Counted from the stretch's first letter, positions 1-9,865 are shown. The stretch is 64,000 nucleotides of DNA from Microbispora hainanensis (GCF_036186745.1 NZ_CP108086.1:7688001-7752000), one strand, 5' to 3'. Notes: generated from the sequence alone by a model not told the origin. Numbers and translations are program-made.

Positions 1-1
1 G

Positions 2-47
2 CCCATGTGGGCCGAGGGCCCGTGCCCATGTGGGCCGAGGGCCCGTG
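2..47. repeat. Two tandem copies of a 23-bp unit
   Basis: A 23-bp unit containing CCCATGTGGGCC occurs twice head to tail at 2-24 and 25-47, directly downstream of the yebC stop codon. The unit is partly self-complementary (GGGCC and GGCCC blocks). The window edge cuts the region, so the copy number could be higher. Confidence 0.8.
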
Positions 48-60
48 CCCGCCTCCGGCG

Positions 61-813
61 TCAGGCGCCGACCTTCTCCATGACCTCGTCGCTCACGTCG
101 AAGTTCGCCCAGACGTTCTGCACGTCGTCGCTGTCCTCGAGCGCGTCGATGAGCTTGAAGACCTTGCGGGCGCCCTCCTCGTCGAGGGGGACGTTGAGCG
201 TGGGGACGAAGCTCATCTCGGCCGACTCGTAGTCGATGCCGGCGTCCTGCAGCGCCTTGCGCACGGGGATCAGGTCGGAGGCCTCGGAGACCACCTCGAA
301 GCTCTCGCCGAGGTCGTTGACCTCCTCGGCGCCCGCGTCGAGGACGGCCATGAGCACGTCGTCCTCGGTCAGCGACCCCTTGGGGACGATCACGACGCCC
401 TTGCGGTTGAACATGTACGACACCGAGCCGGGGTCGGCGAGCGAGCCGCCGTTGCGGGTCAGCGCCACGCGCACCTCGGACGCCGCACGGTTGCGGTTGT
501 CGGTGAGGCACTCGATGAGAACCGCGACACCGCCGGGGGCGTAGCCCTCGTACATGATCGTCTGCCAGTCGGCGCCGCCGGCCTCGAGGCCGCCGCCGCG
601 CTTGCGGGCCCGCTCGATGTTGTCGATCGGGACCGAGTTCTTCCTGGCCTTGGTGATGGCGTCGAACAGCGTGGGGTTGCCGTCCGGGTCGGGCCCGCCG
701 GTCCTGGCCGCGACCTCGATGTTCTTGATGAGCTTGGCGAAAAGCTTGCCGCGCTTGGAGTCCAGCGCCGCCTTCTTGTGCTTCGTCGTCGCCCATTTGG
801 AGTGGCCGGACAT
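61..813 (-). CDS. yebC: YebC/PmpR-family DNA-binding or translation-associated regulator
   Basis: A 250-residue protein, the normal length for the family. It opens with [15 protein letters not shown], the conserved basic N-terminus of YebC proteins, and keeps the central conserved segment around the MYEGY motif. Family members act as transcription regulators or, as shown for some, relieve ribosome stalling; which applies here cannot be told. It lies 3 nt downstream of pdxT on the same strand, matching the actinobacterial order pdxS-pdxT-yebC-ruvC, so ruvCAB probably lies beyond the left edge. Confidence 0.96.
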   Translation of the reverse strand: MSGHSKWATTKHKKAALDSKRGKLFAKLIKNIEVAARTGGPDPDGNPTLFDAITKARKNSVPIDNIERARKRGGGLEAGGADWQTIMYEGYAPGGVAVLIECLTDNRNRAASEVRVALTRNGGSLADPGSVSYMFNRKGVVIVPKGSLTEDDVLMAVLDAGAEEVNDLGESFEVVSEASDLIPVRKALQDAGIDYESAEMSFVPTLNVPLDEEGARKVFKLIDALEDSDDVQNVWANFDVSDEVMEKVGA

Positions 814-816
814 CGC

Positions 817-1407
817 CTAGAGCTCCCTCACCATTTCGACAAAATACGAGTGCACCCGCGCGTCGCCCGTCAGCTCCGGATGGAAGGACGTCGCGAGCAG
901 CGGTCCCTGTCGGACCGCGACGATCCTATCCCCAGCTTCGGTGCGGCCCAGCACTTCCACGTCGGGCCCCACGGACTCGACCCAGGGCGCGCGGATGAAC
1001 ACGGCCCTGATCGTCCCCCGTCCGGCGAAGTCGAGATCGGCCTCGAACGAGTCGACCTGGCGGCCGAAGGCGTTGCGGCGGACCACCATGTCGATGCCGC
1101 CCAGCGTCTCCTGGCCCTCGATGCCGCCCTCGATCCGGTCGGCCAGCATGATCATCCCGGCGCACGAGCCGTAGGCGGGCATGCCCTCCTTGATCCGCAG
1201 CCGCAGCGGTTCGAGCAGCTCGAAGGTGACGGCGAGCTTCCACATCGTGGTCGACTCCCCGCCCGGGACGACCAGCGCGTCCACCGCGGCGAGCTCCTCC
1301 TGCCTGCGCACCGGCGTGGCGGTGGCGCCCGACTCCTCCAGAGCGCGGATGTGCTCGCGCACGTCGCCCTGCAGGGCGAGCACGCCGATCTTGGGTGCGG
1401 ACGTCAC
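817..1407 (-). CDS. pdxT: Pyridoxal 5'-phosphate synthase glutaminase subunit PdxT
   Basis: Class I glutamine amidotransferase that hydrolyses glutamine and channels ammonia to PdxS for de novo vitamin B6 synthesis. The nucleophile elbow AYGSCAGM (Cys about 82), the N-terminal [10 protein letters not shown] and the catalytic His in SFHPEL are visible. I start it at the GTG at 1405-1407 because an AGGAAGGG ribosome site lies just upstream and the protein then begins at the conserved KIGVLALQG strand. The longer reading frame to 1503 only adds Arg/Pro-rich sequence. It runs into yebC with 3 nt between them; a MarR gene separates it from pdxS. Confidence 0.95.
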   Translation of the reverse strand: MTSAPKIGVLALQGDVREHIRALEESGATATPVRRQEELAAVDALVVPGGESTTMWKLAVTFELLEPLRLRIKEGMPAYGSCAGMIMLADRIEGGIEGQETLGGIDMVVRRNAFGRQVDSFEADLDFAGRGTIRAVFIRAPWVESVGPDVEVLGRTEAGDRIVAVRQGPLLATSFHPELTGDARVHSYFVEMVREL

Positions 1408-1495
1408 GGTTTCCCTTCCTGTGCTGACGTGTTCAGGGTATGGCCGCGGTCTTGCGGGCCCAAAACGACGGATCGGACGAGGCCGGCGTGTTCCG

Positions 1496-1921
1496 TCAGG
1501 CACGGCCCAGCTTCGCGAGGGCGGGCAGGGCGTGGGCTATGGCCGTGCGCTCCTCGACGGTCAGCGCGTCCAGCCGGTCGGACAGGTAGGCGATCCTGGC
1601 CCGCCGTACGGCCCGGAGGCGGTCGCGTCCCTCGCCGGTCAGCTCGACGGTGCGCACCCGCGCGTCGGAGGCGTCGGTGCCCCGCGCGACGAGACCGGCC
1701 TCCTCCAGGCGGCTGACCTGCACGCTCATCGTCGGGAGCTGCACGCCGTGCTCCTCGGCCAGCTCGGTCATCCGGCGCGCGCCCTCCTCCAGGGAGCCGA
1801 GCACGGAGTATTGCTGGGCGGTGACCGGCTGCCCCGCCGTCGTACGGCGCAGCAGCATCACGATGTGGCGCAGCTCACGCGACAGGTTCTCGGCGAGCCG
1901 TGCCGTGTCGTCGGTCGTCAT
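1496..1921 (-). CDS. MarR-family transcriptional regulator between pdxS and pdxT
   Basis: A winged-helix MarR protein of about 141 residues with a recognition region ([19 protein letters not shown]) and a wing ([17 protein letters not shown]). I chose the ATG at 1919-1921 over the upstream in-frame ATG at 1951 because it gives the usual MarR N-terminus. The gene lies between pdxS and pdxT with gaps of about 82 and 88 nt and on the same strand, so it either joins that transcript or has its own promoter. The ligand is unknown. Actinobacterial B6 genes are more often controlled by MocR-type PdxR, so a role in B6 control is only a guess from position. Confidence 0.9.
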   Translation of the reverse strand: MTTDDTARLAENLSRELRHIVMLLRRTTAGQPVTAQQYSVLGSLEEGARRMTELAEEHGVQLPTMSVQVSRLEEAGLVARGTDASDARVRTVELTGEGRDRLRAVRRARIAYLSDRLDALTVEERTAIAHALPALAKLGRA

Positions 1922-2003
1922 AGCAGGCCACGATAACGGGGCGGACAGCACGAACGCCCGGCCGGGATGTCCGGCCGGGCGTCTTCGCTCCGGCTTCCGG
2001 CGC

Positions 2004-2918
2004 CTACCAGCCGCGCTCGGCGAGGCGGTGCGGCACGGGGATGTCGTCGACGTTGATGCCGACCATCGCCTCGCCCAGGCCGCGCGAGACCTTGGCGATC
2101 ACGTCGGGGTCGTCGTAGAACGTGGTGGCCTTGACGATGGCGGCGGCGCGCCTGGCGGGGTCGCCGGACTTGAAGATGCCCGAGCCGACGAACACGCCCT
2201 CGGCGCCGAGCTGCATCATCATCGCGGCGTCGGCCGGGGTGGCGATGCCGCCCGCGGTGAACAGCACCACCGGCAGCTTGCCGGTCTTGGCGATCTCGGC
2301 CACCAGCTCGTACGGCGCCTGCAGTTCCTTGGCCGCGACGTACAGCTCGTCCTCGGGCAGCGAGGTGAGGCGCTTGATCTCGCCGCGGATCTTGCGCATG
2401 TGGGTGGTGGCGTTGGAGACGTCGCCGGTGCCGGCCTCGCCCTTGGAGCGGATCATCGCGGCGCCCTCGGTGATGCGGCGCAGCGCCTCGCCGAGGTTGG
2501 TGGCCCCGCACACGAAGGGCACGGTGAACTGCCACTTGTCGATGTGGTTGGCGTAGTCGGCCGGGGTGAGGACCTCGGACTCGTCGATGTAGTCGACCCC
2601 GAGCGCCTGGAGCACCTGGGCCTCGACGAAGTGGCCGATCCTGGCCTTGGCCATCACCGGGATGGAGACGGCGTTGATGATGCCCTCGATCATGTCGGGG
2701 TCGCTCATCCGGGACACGCCGCCCTGGGCGCGGATGTCGGCCGGGACACGCTCCAGCGCCATGACGGCGACGGCTCCCGCGTCCTCTGCGATCTTGGCCT
2801 GCTCCGGGGTGACGACGTCCATGATGACACCGCCCTTGAGCATCTCGGCCATGCCGCGCTTCACGCGGGCGGTGCCGACGGCGGTGGTCTCGTTGACTTC
2901 GGGGGTGCTGCTGGACAC
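2004..2918 (-). CDS. pdxS: Pyridoxal 5'-phosphate synthase lyase subunit PdxS
   Basis: A 304-residue TIM-barrel enzyme that condenses ribose 5-phosphate, glyceraldehyde 3-phosphate and PdxT-derived ammonia to PLP. The catalytic-lysine segment [14 protein letters not shown], the phosphate loop GEAGTGDV and the start of the conserved core ([17 protein letters not shown]) are intact. Length and end points are normal. It is the first gene of the B6 set on the minus strand, followed by the MarR gene and pdxT. Confidence 0.98.
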   Translation of the reverse strand: MSSSTPEVNETTAVGTARVKRGMAEMLKGGVIMDVVTPEQAKIAEDAGAVAVMALERVPADIRAQGGVSRMSDPDMIEGIINAVSIPVMAKARIGHFVEAQVLQALGVDYIDESEVLTPADYANHIDKWQFTVPFVCGATNLGEALRRITEGAAMIRSKGEAGTGDVSNATTHMRKIRGEIKRLTSLPEDELYVAAKELQAPYELVAEIAKTGKLPVVLFTAGGIATPADAAMMMQLGAEGVFVGSGIFKSGDPARRAAAIVKATTFYDDPDVIAKVSRGLGEAMVGINVDDIPVPHRLAERGW

Positions 2919-3025
2919 GGTGCTACCTCACGACGGCGGGCCTACGGAATCCTCTCCATGGTAGGCCGTGACCGATCCCGCACCTCACGCACCCATATGT
3001 CGGAGTCGATCAGCCTCTTTGTCCA

Positions 3026-4030
3026 TCACGGCGCGACAGGCTTGCGCGAGGCGAGCACGACCCAGACCTGGCCGCGGGCGAACGGCATGGGCGTGCCGTC
3101 GGCCATGGTGTAGGTGGTGCCCTTCTTCTCCGAGGAGCGCGACCACTTGATCCGGAATGCCTGGCCGTCCCTGAGCACGACGCCGGTGCCCTTGCCCACC
3201 GTGTGCACGAGCGGGGTGTAGCTGCCGGTGAAGTCGTGGAACTCCGAGCGGTCGGTCTTCACCCACTGGATGACGATCGTGGGGGCGCCCTGCTGGCCGC
3301 CCTCGGCCGCCATGTCCTTCTCGCCGTCCTGCGTCACCAGCCACCGCTTCTGCGACGCCGACCACGTGAACGTGAAGCGGGCCGCGGGATAGCGGACGGT
3401 GACGCTCTTCTGCGGCGTGCCTCCGGCCGGCGGCTCGTCGGAGAAGACGAAGCCGATGTCGTGCGCCCTGGTCGCCTGCGGCGCCTTGGCGAGCAGCTTC
3501 CTGGGGCTGCCGACCAGGTTGTACGGCGCGACCCGGCCGGCCGCGCGGGTGTACGCCGCGGGGACCCGGCTGTCGGACACGTCGAACAGCGAGGCCTTCT
3601 GGACATAGGGGATCATCTTCGTCTGCACGCCGGAGTAGGCAAGGGCGGGCTTGCCGAACATCGGGAGGATGTGCAGGTCGGAGATGCGGGCGCTGCGGAC
3701 CGGCCCCACCTGGGCGGGCAGCTTCGAGGAGAAGATCGCCATGAGCCGGGTGAGCCCGCCTTCGACCTGCTCGACGAAGACGATGTCGGCGCTGCGCAGG
3801 CCCATCTGCGGCTTGCCCGCGTGGGTGTTCTCGATCTTCACGGCGAGCACCGGCTTGCGCGCGGCGATGGGGCGGCCGGTGAACGGATGCTCGGGAGGCG
3901 GCGGAGGCGGAGTCGGCGACTCCACGACACTGGCCCCCTGGGACTGGGCGACGGGCTTGTCGCCCCCCGAGCACGCGGCTCCGGTCAGGACGACCGCCAT
4001 GGCCAGCGTGAAGCCGATCCCTGCCCGCAC
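3026..4030 (-). CDS. DUF3048 (YerB-like) putative lipoprotein
   Basis: About 334 residues. The N-terminus has a short basic start, a hydrophobic stretch and a lipobox-like TGAAC with Cys at about 20, so it is probably exported and lipid-anchored. A Pro-rich spacer follows, then a DUF3048 domain marked by PVLAVKIENTHAGKPQMGL and VGPVRSARISD. The GTG at 4028-4030 is used because GGGAGGAG precedes it and the signal peptide then starts correctly; the 26 residues further upstream are not signal-like. The family function is unknown. It stands alone between pdxS and the PIM block. Confidence 0.85.
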   Translation of the reverse strand: MRAGIGFTLAMAVVLTGAACSGGDKPVAQSQGASVVESPTPPPPPPEHPFTGRPIAARKPVLAVKIENTHAGKPQMGLRSADIVFVEQVEGGLTRLMAIFSSKLPAQVGPVRSARISDLHILPMFGKPALAYSGVQTKMIPYVQKASLFDVSDSRVPAAYTRAAGRVAPYNLVGSPRKLLAKAPQATRAHDIGFVFSDEPPAGGTPQKSVTVRYPAARFTFTWSASQKRWLVTQDGEKDMAAEGGQQGAPTIVIQWVKTDRSEFHDFTGSYTPLVHTVGKGTGVVLRDGQAFRIKWSRSSEKKGTTYTMADGTPMPFARGQVWVVLASRKPVAP

Positions 4031-4165
4031 CGTATCCGCTCCTCCCGATGGAAAGCCCTCGCCACCAGGCACGACGGACCTGGCCCACGCGGACCCGTTG
4101 ACCAGCATGGCAATGAATCGGCATGAGCTTACCGGGATCAGCCCGAAATGCCCGACAAAAAGTGA

Positions 4166-4705
4166 CTATCCACTAGCGAGCGATTCGGGCGGTTCGTCAT
4201 CGATGTCGAAGAAGCGGGGCGGGTCGGTGTGCCCGGCGAGGTGCAGCGTGCGGGCCAGCCAGCGCCGCTGCGCCGCACGGGTGACGGCGGCGGCGTTGTT
4301 GTAGAACCGGCGCGAGTAGACGACCTTGGCGACCGCGGTGTCCAGTTCCTCCAGCAGGGCGGCCCCCGCGGGGTGCTCGGCCAGCTTCTCCCGGAACCGC
4401 TCCTGGTCGACCACCGCCCGCAGCGTCCTCGACAGGTCGCTCTCGGCGTGCTCGCGCTCGTCCGGCCCCGCCGTACGGGCCTCGTGGGCGGCCGCGGCGA
4501 GCACCAGCGAGGTGGCGGGGTCGAGGATGCGCGAACCGGCGAGCTCCAGGCAGACCGCGGCGCGGCGCAGCAGCGCGGCGTCGAGCGCGGCCTGGGCGGT
4601 CTCCAGGCGGATGTGGAGACGGTCGAGCCGCCCCGCCCGCCAGGAGACGTAGACGGCGAACAGCACGACGACCACGGCCGCCACGAGGATCAGGGTCGTG
4701 GTCAC
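4166..4705 (-). CDS. Membrane-anchored conserved protein next to pimA
   Basis: About 179 residues with one N-terminal membrane helix (LILVAAVVVVLFAVYVSW) and a long helical remainder. The segment VVYSRRFYNNA recalls the C-terminal helix of LemA-family proteins (R-x-Y-N-x-A), so it may be a distant LemA-like protein. The GTG at 4703-4705, preceded by GGGGAGGTG, gives a clean start with the membrane helix at residues 4-21. It is the last gene of the run pgsA-patA-pimA, which suggests a role at the envelope, but no activity can be assigned. Confidence 0.75.
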   Translation of the reverse strand: MTTTLILVAAVVVVLFAVYVSWRAGRLDRLHIRLETAQAALDAALLRRAAVCLELAGSRILDPATSLVLAAAAHEARTAGPDEREHAESDLSRTLRAVVDQERFREKLAEHPAGAALLEELDTAVAKVVYSRRFYNNAAAVTRAAQRRWLARTLHLAGHTDPPRFFDIDDEPPESLASG

Positions 4706-4745
4706 GCCGGCACCTCCCCGTATGCGACCTGACCGCCACGGATCG

Positions 4746-5879
4746 TCATGGCAGCGCGTCCTCGACCACGCCCGCGCTGGCGTGGGTGACCGTCTCGTAG
4801 ACGCGCACGACCTCCCGCGCGACCGTCGACCAGTCGTACTTCCACACCGCCTGGCGGGCCTCGTCGGAGAGCTTGGCGCGGCGCTCGGGGTCGTCGAGCA
4901 GCCGGGCGGCCTCCCTGGCCAGGGCCGCGGGGTCCCCGGTCGTGAACAGCGCACCGGCCTGGCCGTCGTCCAGCACGCGCCGGAAGGCGGGGATGTCGCT
5001 GGCGAGGATCGGCGCCCCGGCCGACATCGCCTCGGTGAGCACGATGCCGAAGCTCTCCCCGCCCAGGTTGGGCGCGCAGAAGACGTCGACGGAGTGATAG
5101 GCGCGCACCTTGTCGGCCTCGCTGACCATGCCGAGCAGCCCGACCCTGTCGCGATACTCCCGCGGCACCCGCCCGAGCACGTCGTCGGGGTCGCCCGGGC
5201 CGGCGATCAGCAGGCGCAGCCTCGGCCGCTCCGGAGCCAGCAGGGCGAACGCCTCCAGCAGCACGGCCAGGCCCTTGCGCGGCTCGTCCATCCGTCCGAG
5301 GAAGCCGATCACGTCGCCGTCGGGACCCCAGCCGGGCAGCGGCTCGCCCTCGGCGTACCTGCGCACGGTGACGCCGTTGGGGATCAGCACCGCGTCACCG
5401 CCGAGGTGCTCCACCAGCGTCTTGCGGGCGGCCTCGGAGACCGCGATCCTGCCCGTGATCTTCTCCAGCGCGCTCTGCAGCATCGGCGCGGCCACCGACA
5501 TGGCCCGCGACCGCTCGTACGAGGCGTGGAACGTCGCCACGATGGGGCCGCGAGCGACCCAGCAGGCGAGCACGCCGAGGGACGGCACGGCGGGCTCGTG
5601 CACGTGCAGCACGTCGAACCCGCCCTCCCTGATCCACTTGCGCACCCGGTTGGCCGACAGGAACCCGAACGCCAGGCGGGCGACCGACCCGTTGTACGGC
5701 ACGGGCACGGCGCGGCCCGCCGGGGTCACGTACGACGGCAGGCCGGCGTCGTCGGCCGCGGGGGCGATGACCGACACCTTGTGCCCGTCCTCGATGAGCG
5801 CCTCGGCGAGGTCCCTGATGTGCGCCTGCACGCCCCCGGGGACCTCCCAGGTGTACGGGCAGACGATGCCGACGTTCAC
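4746..5879 (-). CDS. pimA: Phosphatidylinositol alpha-mannosyltransferase PimA
   Basis: A 377-residue GT4 glycosyltransferase that transfers mannose from GDP-mannose to phosphatidylinositol at the inner leaflet, the first step to PIMs. It starts with NVGIVCPYTWEVPGGVQAHI, the donor-domain glycine-rich loop of PimA, and carries the GT4 E-x7-E motif in ESFGIVLTE. The GTG start at 5877-5879 overlaps the stop of the acyltransferase gene by 4 nt (GTGA), indicating translational coupling. The open frame continues upstream but those residues are acyltransferase codons read in another frame. Confidence 0.95.
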   Translation of the reverse strand: MNVGIVCPYTWEVPGGVQAHIRDLAEALIEDGHKVSVIAPAADDAGLPSYVTPAGRAVPVPYNGSVARLAFGFLSANRVRKWIREGGFDVLHVHEPAVPSLGVLACWVARGPIVATFHASYERSRAMSVAAPMLQSALEKITGRIAVSEAARKTLVEHLGGDAVLIPNGVTVRRYAEGEPLPGWGPDGDVIGFLGRMDEPRKGLAVLLEAFALLAPERPRLRLLIAGPGDPDDVLGRVPREYRDRVGLLGMVSEADKVRAYHSVDVFCAPNLGGESFGIVLTEAMSAGAPILASDIPAFRRVLDDGQAGALFTTGDPAALAREAARLLDDPERRAKLSDEARQAVWKYDWSTVAREVVRVYETVTHASAGVVEDALP

Positions 5880-6850
5880 GACTGCGCCCCGCCCCGGGGC
5901 TCCAGGTCGTCGAGCCAGAGGCGCTGGAGCATGTGCCAGTCCTCCGGATGCTCGGCGATGCCCTTCTCGAACACCGCCGCCACGGCCTGGGTCATCACCC
6001 CGACCTTCTCCTCGCGCGTCCCCTCGGCCGGGACGGGGATCTCCTCGTGGATGCGGATGCCCCAGCCGTCCCCCTCGAACCACAGCACGGCGGCCAGCAG
6101 CGCGGCGCCCGTCTGGACCGCCAGCGCCGCGGGCCCGGCGGCCATGCGGGTCCTCGCGCCGAAGAAGTCGACCTCGACGCCGGAGGCGGTCAGGTCGCGC
6201 TCGGCGGGCAGGCAGACCGTCTTGCCCTCGCGCAGCCGCTTGGCGAGCGTGCCGAACGCCATCGCGCTGCCGCCGCCCTTGGCGGTCAGCGGCAGCACCT
6301 CCATGCCGAGCCGCTCGCGGTAGTCGACGAAGCGCTCGAACAGCGACTCGGGCTTCAGCCGCTCGGCGACCGTGGTGAAGCGGTGGCCCATGTGCACCAG
6401 CCAGGCCCCGGCGAGGTCGTAGTTGCCCATGTGGGGCAGTGCGACCACCACTCCCCTGCCCCGGGCGAGGTTGTCGAAGATGTGCTCGCCCCCGGTGGCC
6501 CGGGTGCCATCGAGGATGCGCTCGCGGGTGTAGGCGGCGAAGCGGAACGACTCCATCCAGTAGCGGAAGTAGGAGCGCATGCCCGCCCGGCTCAGCTCGC
6601 GTACGGCGCGGTCGCCGGCGTCGCCGCCGACGACGCGGGCCAGGTTGGACTCCAGGCGGCGCACGGACTTGCCGCGCCTGAGCCACAGCCAGTCGGCGAG
6701 CACCTGGAAGAACCACGCGGCCAGCCGTTCCGGCACGTATCGGACCACGGCCCAGCCGACGGAGTACGCCGCCGCGACCAGCCGGTCGGCGAGGGGCACC
6801 GCACCGGGTCGCGCGGACCGCCCGGGGGGTGGGCCGTCCGAGCCCTTCAT
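5876..6850 (-). CDS. PIM acyltransferase (PatA-type, LpxL/HtrB family)
   Basis: A 324-residue member of the lysophospholipid/lipid A acyltransferase family. The catalytic H-x4-D motif is in LPHMGNYD and the substrate region is in LPAERDLT. In this order (pgsA-acyltransferase-pimA) the family acylates mannose of PIM1/PIM2. The ATG at 6848-6850 overlaps the pgsA stop (ATGA) and the gene's end overlaps the pimA start (GTGA), so all three are translated as a coupled unit. Confidence 0.93.
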   Translation of the reverse strand: MKGSDGPPPGRSARPGAVPLADRLVAAAYSVGWAVVRYVPERLAAWFFQVLADWLWLRRGKSVRRLESNLARVVGGDAGDRAVRELSRAGMRSYFRYWMESFRFAAYTRERILDGTRATGGEHIFDNLARGRGVVVALPHMGNYDLAGAWLVHMGHRFTTVAERLKPESLFERFVDYRERLGMEVLPLTAKGGGSAMAFGTLAKRLREGKTVCLPAERDLTASGVEVDFFGARTRMAAGPAALAVQTGAALLAAVLWFEGDGWGIRIHEEIPVPAEGTREEKVGVMTQAVAAVFEKGIAEHPEDWHMLQRLWLDDLEPRGGAQS

Positions 6851-7452
6851 CTGACCACCGCCTGTCTGTAGACGTGCACCATCCGCTGCACCACCGTGAC
6901 GGCGCTGGCGGCGGCGAGCAGCCAGAGCCCGGCCGCCAGGACGTACGGCACGCCGAGGCCGGACAGCCCGGCCGCCACGAGCACGACCACGAGACGCTCC
7001 CCCCGTTCGGCGATGCCGACGTTCGCGGACATGCCGAGGCCCTCGGCCCTGGCCTTGGCGTAGGAGACCAATGCTCCCGCGACGAGGCAGAAGAGCGCGA
7101 CGACCGCGAGGACGATCTCCTGCTCGTCCTTGAGGACGAAGTAGAGGATCAGTCCCGAGAAGATCGAGGCGTCGCCGAGACGGTCGAGCGTGGAGTCCAG
7201 GAAGGCGCCCCACGTGCTCCCCTTGCCCGTCATCCGGGCCAGCACGCCGTCCAGGAGGTCGGCGAGCACGAAGAACGTGATGACGAGCGTTCCCGCGAAC
7301 AGATGCCCGAGCGGGTAGAAGACGAGAGCGGAGGCCACCACTCCGAGCGTGCCGATCGTGGTGATCACATCGGGCGAGATCCCCCAGCGGGCGAGGGCTC
7401 GCCCCAGAGGGGTCATGACTCGGGTGACGGCGGGGCGCAGGATGTTCAACAT
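6847..7452 (-). CDS. pgsA: CDP-alcohol phosphatidyltransferase PgsA (phosphatidylinositol phosphate synthase type)
   Basis: About 201 residues, integral membrane. The CDP-OH-P signature D-x2-DG-x2-AR-x8-G-x3-D-x3-D is complete (DLLDGVLAR followed by GAFLDSTLD). In actinobacteria this enzyme joins CDP-diacylglycerol and inositol 1-phosphate, feeding pimA. I use the ATG at 7450-7452, which lines up with the N-terminus of mycobacterial PgsA; an ATG seven codons upstream (7471-7473) is also possible. First gene of the coupled PIM unit. Confidence 0.92.
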   Translation of the reverse strand: MLNILRPAVTRVMTPLGRALARWGISPDVITTIGTLGVVASALVFYPLGHLFAGTLVITFFVLADLLDGVLARMTGKGSTWGAFLDSTLDRLGDASIFSGLILYFVLKDEQEIVLAVVALFCLVAGALVSYAKARAEGLGMSANVGIAERGERLVVVLVAAGLSGLGVPYVLAAGLWLLAAASAVTVVQRMVHVYRQAVVR

Positions 7453-7719
7453 CGCCGTCCGATCGTAGGCCATCCAGCGCCGCCGCACCTCGCAAGCACA
7501 TTCCGCCGAAAAGTCTTGTGATATGCGCCACATGGGTAAAGGGTGAAGAGCACGCGCCCGCGGGGCCGCGCGGAGACGACACGGAGGTGAACCGCCGTGC
7601 CGGCCGCCGCACGGTCCTGAGAGGGCGAGGCCCCCGGGCGCGGACAGCGACGGCAGAGCGGCCGGCGCGGGGTGCGTGCCACGTGCCCATCCCGACCGCT
7701 CAGAGATTCGGGAGGCGAT

Positions 7720-9849
7720 GTGGCCGAAAGATCAACCGGCGCGACAACAGGGGCCGCGGGCAGGGCACCCGCGGCCGATCGGCCGGACATGGTGCGCAAT
7801 GTCGTGCTGGTCGGCCATTCCGGGGCCGGGAAGACCACGCTGGTCGAGGCGCTGCTCGCGGAGACGGGCACCATCCAGCGCCCCGGCCGGGTCGAGGACG
7901 GCACCACGGTCAGCGACTTCGACGAGGTGGAGGTGCGCCAGCAGCGTTCCGTCAACCTGTCGGTCGCTCCCGTCGTCCACAACGGCATCAAAATCAACTT
8001 CTTGGACACCCCCGGGTACGCCGACTTCGTCGGCGACCTGCGGGCCGGCCTGCGCGCGGCCGACGCGGCGCTGTTCGTCGTCTCCGCCGCCGAGGGTGTG
8101 GACGGGCTCACGCGCATGCTCTGGGAGGAGTGCGCGCTCGTGGGGATGCCCCGCGCCGTGGTCATCACCAAGATCGACCACCAGCGCGCCAACTTCGACG
8201 AGGTGCTCGCCACCTGCCAGGACGTGTTCGGCGACGGGGTGGCGCCGCTCTACCTGCCGGTGAACGGCACCGGGCTGCTCGGCCTGCTGTCGCAGCGGCT
8301 GTTCGACTACACCGGCGGGCGCAGGACCGAGCGGGAGCCCGACGCCGGCCAGCTCGCGCTCATCGAGCAGTATCGCGGCGACCTCATCGAGGGGATCATC
8401 CAGGAGAGCGAGGACGAGTCCCTCATGGACCGTTACCTCTCCGGCGAGACGATCGACACCAAGGTGCTCATCGACGACCTGGAGAAGGCGGTCGCCCGGG
8501 CCGGCTTCTATCCGGTGCTCGCCACGGCGCCCGGCGTCGGCATGCTTGAGCTGCTGGAGATCGTCACGCAGGGCTTCCCCTCACCCCTGGAGCACCCGCT
8601 GCCCAAGATCACCTCGATCGACGGCAAGCCGTGCAGGGAGTGCACCGCCGACCCGGACGGCCCGCTCGTGGCCGAGGTCGTGAAGACCACGAGCGATCCG
8701 TACGTCGGGCGGATCAGCCTGGTCCGGGTCTTCTCGGGCACGCTGCGGCCGGACATGACGGTGCACGTGTCGGGTCACGGCCTGGCCGAACGGGGGCACG
8801 AGGACCACGACGTCGACGAGCGGGTGGGCGCCCTGTCGTCGCCGCTCGGCAAGATGCAACGGACCGTGGGCAAGTGCGTCGCCGGGGACATCTGCGCGGT
8901 CGCCAAGCTGTCGCACACCGAGACGGGCGACACGCTCTCGGACAAGGGCGACCCGCTGCTGGTCGAGGCGTGGACCATGCCGGAGCCGCTGCTGCCGGTC
9001 GCCATCAGGGCGAAGTCGAAGGCCGACGAGGACAAGCTCAGCCAGGCCCTGAGCCGCCTGGTGGCGGAGGACCCGACGCTGCGGCTGGAGAACAACGCCG
9101 AGACCCGCCAGCTCGTGCTGTGGTGCATGGGCGAGGCGCACTCCGACGTCCTGCTCGACCGCCTGGCCAAGCGGCACGGGGTCGAGGTCGAGAAGATCGA
9201 CCTGCGGGTGCCGCTGCGGGAGACGTTCGCCGGAAAGGCGCAGGGCATGGGGCGCAACGTCAAGCAGACCGGCGGCCACGGACAGTACGCGATCTGCCAC
9301 ATAGAGGTCGAGCCGCTGCCGTCGGGCGGCGGGTTCGAGTTCGTCGACAAGATCGTGGGCGGCGTGGTGCCGAGGCAGTTCATCCCGTCGGTGGAGAAGG
9401 GCGTGCGGGCCCAGATGGAGCGCGGGGTCGTCGCCGGCTACCCGATGGTCGACGTCCGCGTGACGCTCTACGACGGCAAGGCCCACTCGGTCGACTCCTC
9501 CGACATGGCCTTCCAGATCGCCGGGCAGCTCGCGCTCAAGGACGCCGCGTCCAAGGTGGCGACGCACCTGCTCGAACCGGTGGACGAGGTGTCGGTGCTC
9601 GTGTCCGACGACTACGTCGGAGCCGTGATGTCCGATCTGTCCTCCCGGCGCGGCAGGGTGCTCGGCACCGAGCCGGTGGGCACGGGCCGCACGCTGGTGC
9701 GCGCCGAGGTGCCGCAGCTGGAGATCACGCGGTACGCGATCGACCTGCGCTCGCTGTCCCACGGGACGGGCACGTTCAGCCGCTCCTTCCTGCGGTACGA
9801 GCCGCTGCCCGCCCACCTCGCCGACAAGGTCGCCGCCGCGAGCGAGTAG
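7720..9849 (+). CDS. Elongation factor G-like GTPase (EF-G2/FusA2 type)
   Basis: About 709 residues with the translational GTPase layout: G1 GHSGAGKTT, G3 DTPGYADF, G4 TKID (canonical EF-G has NKxD), then domains II-V. The last shows GGVVPRQFIPSVEKGV and RGRVLGTEPVG, typical of EF-G domains IV and V. It resembles the second EF-G-like protein of actinobacteria, whose role is unclear; it is not the main fusA, which sits in the str operon. The GTG at 7720 follows GGAGG by 4 nt. It is divergent from pgsA across about 270 bp. Confidence 0.9.
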   Translation: MAERSTGATTGAAGRAPAADRPDMVRNVVLVGHSGAGKTTLVEALLAETGTIQRPGRVEDGTTVSDFDEVEVRQQRSVNLSVAPVVHNGIKINFLDTPGYADFVGDLRAGLRAADAALFVVSAAEGVDGLTRMLWEECALVGMPRAVVITKIDHQRANFDEVLATCQDVFGDGVAPLYLPVNGTGLLGLLSQRLFDYTGGRRTEREPDAGQLALIEQYRGDLIEGIIQESEDESLMDRYLSGETIDTKVLIDDLEKAVARAGFYPVLATAPGVGMLELLEIVTQGFPSPLEHPLPKITSIDGKPCRECTADPDGPLVAEVVKTTSDPYVGRISLVRVFSGTLRPDMTVHVSGHGLAERGHEDHDVDERVGALSSPLGKMQRTVGKCVAGDICAVAKLSHTETGDTLSDKGDPLLVEAWTMPEPLLPVAIRAKSKADEDKLSQALSRLVAEDPTLRLENNAETRQLVLWCMGEAHSDVLLDRLAKRHGVEVEKIDLRVPLRETFAGKAQGMGRNVKQTGGHGQYAICHIEVEPLPSGGGFEFVDKIVGGVVPRQFIPSVEKGVRAQMERGVVAGYPMVDVRVTLYDGKAHSVDSSDMAFQIAGQLALKDAASKVATHLLEPVDEVSVLVSDDYVGAVMSDLSSRRGRVLGTEPVGTGRTLVRAEVPQLEITRYAIDLRSLSHGTGTFSRSFLRYEPLPAHLADKVAAASE

Positions 9850-9865
9850 CGGCCGGAACGGTTCG

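Noticed and set aside
4236-4732. Plus-strand frames opposite the small membrane protein gene at 4166-4705
   Set aside because: They are shadows; the minus-strand frame has a ribosome site, a membrane helix and family-like motifs.
5880-6716. Upstream extension of the pimA frame
   Set aside because: Overlaps the acyltransferase gene in another frame; PimA homology begins at the GTG at 5879.
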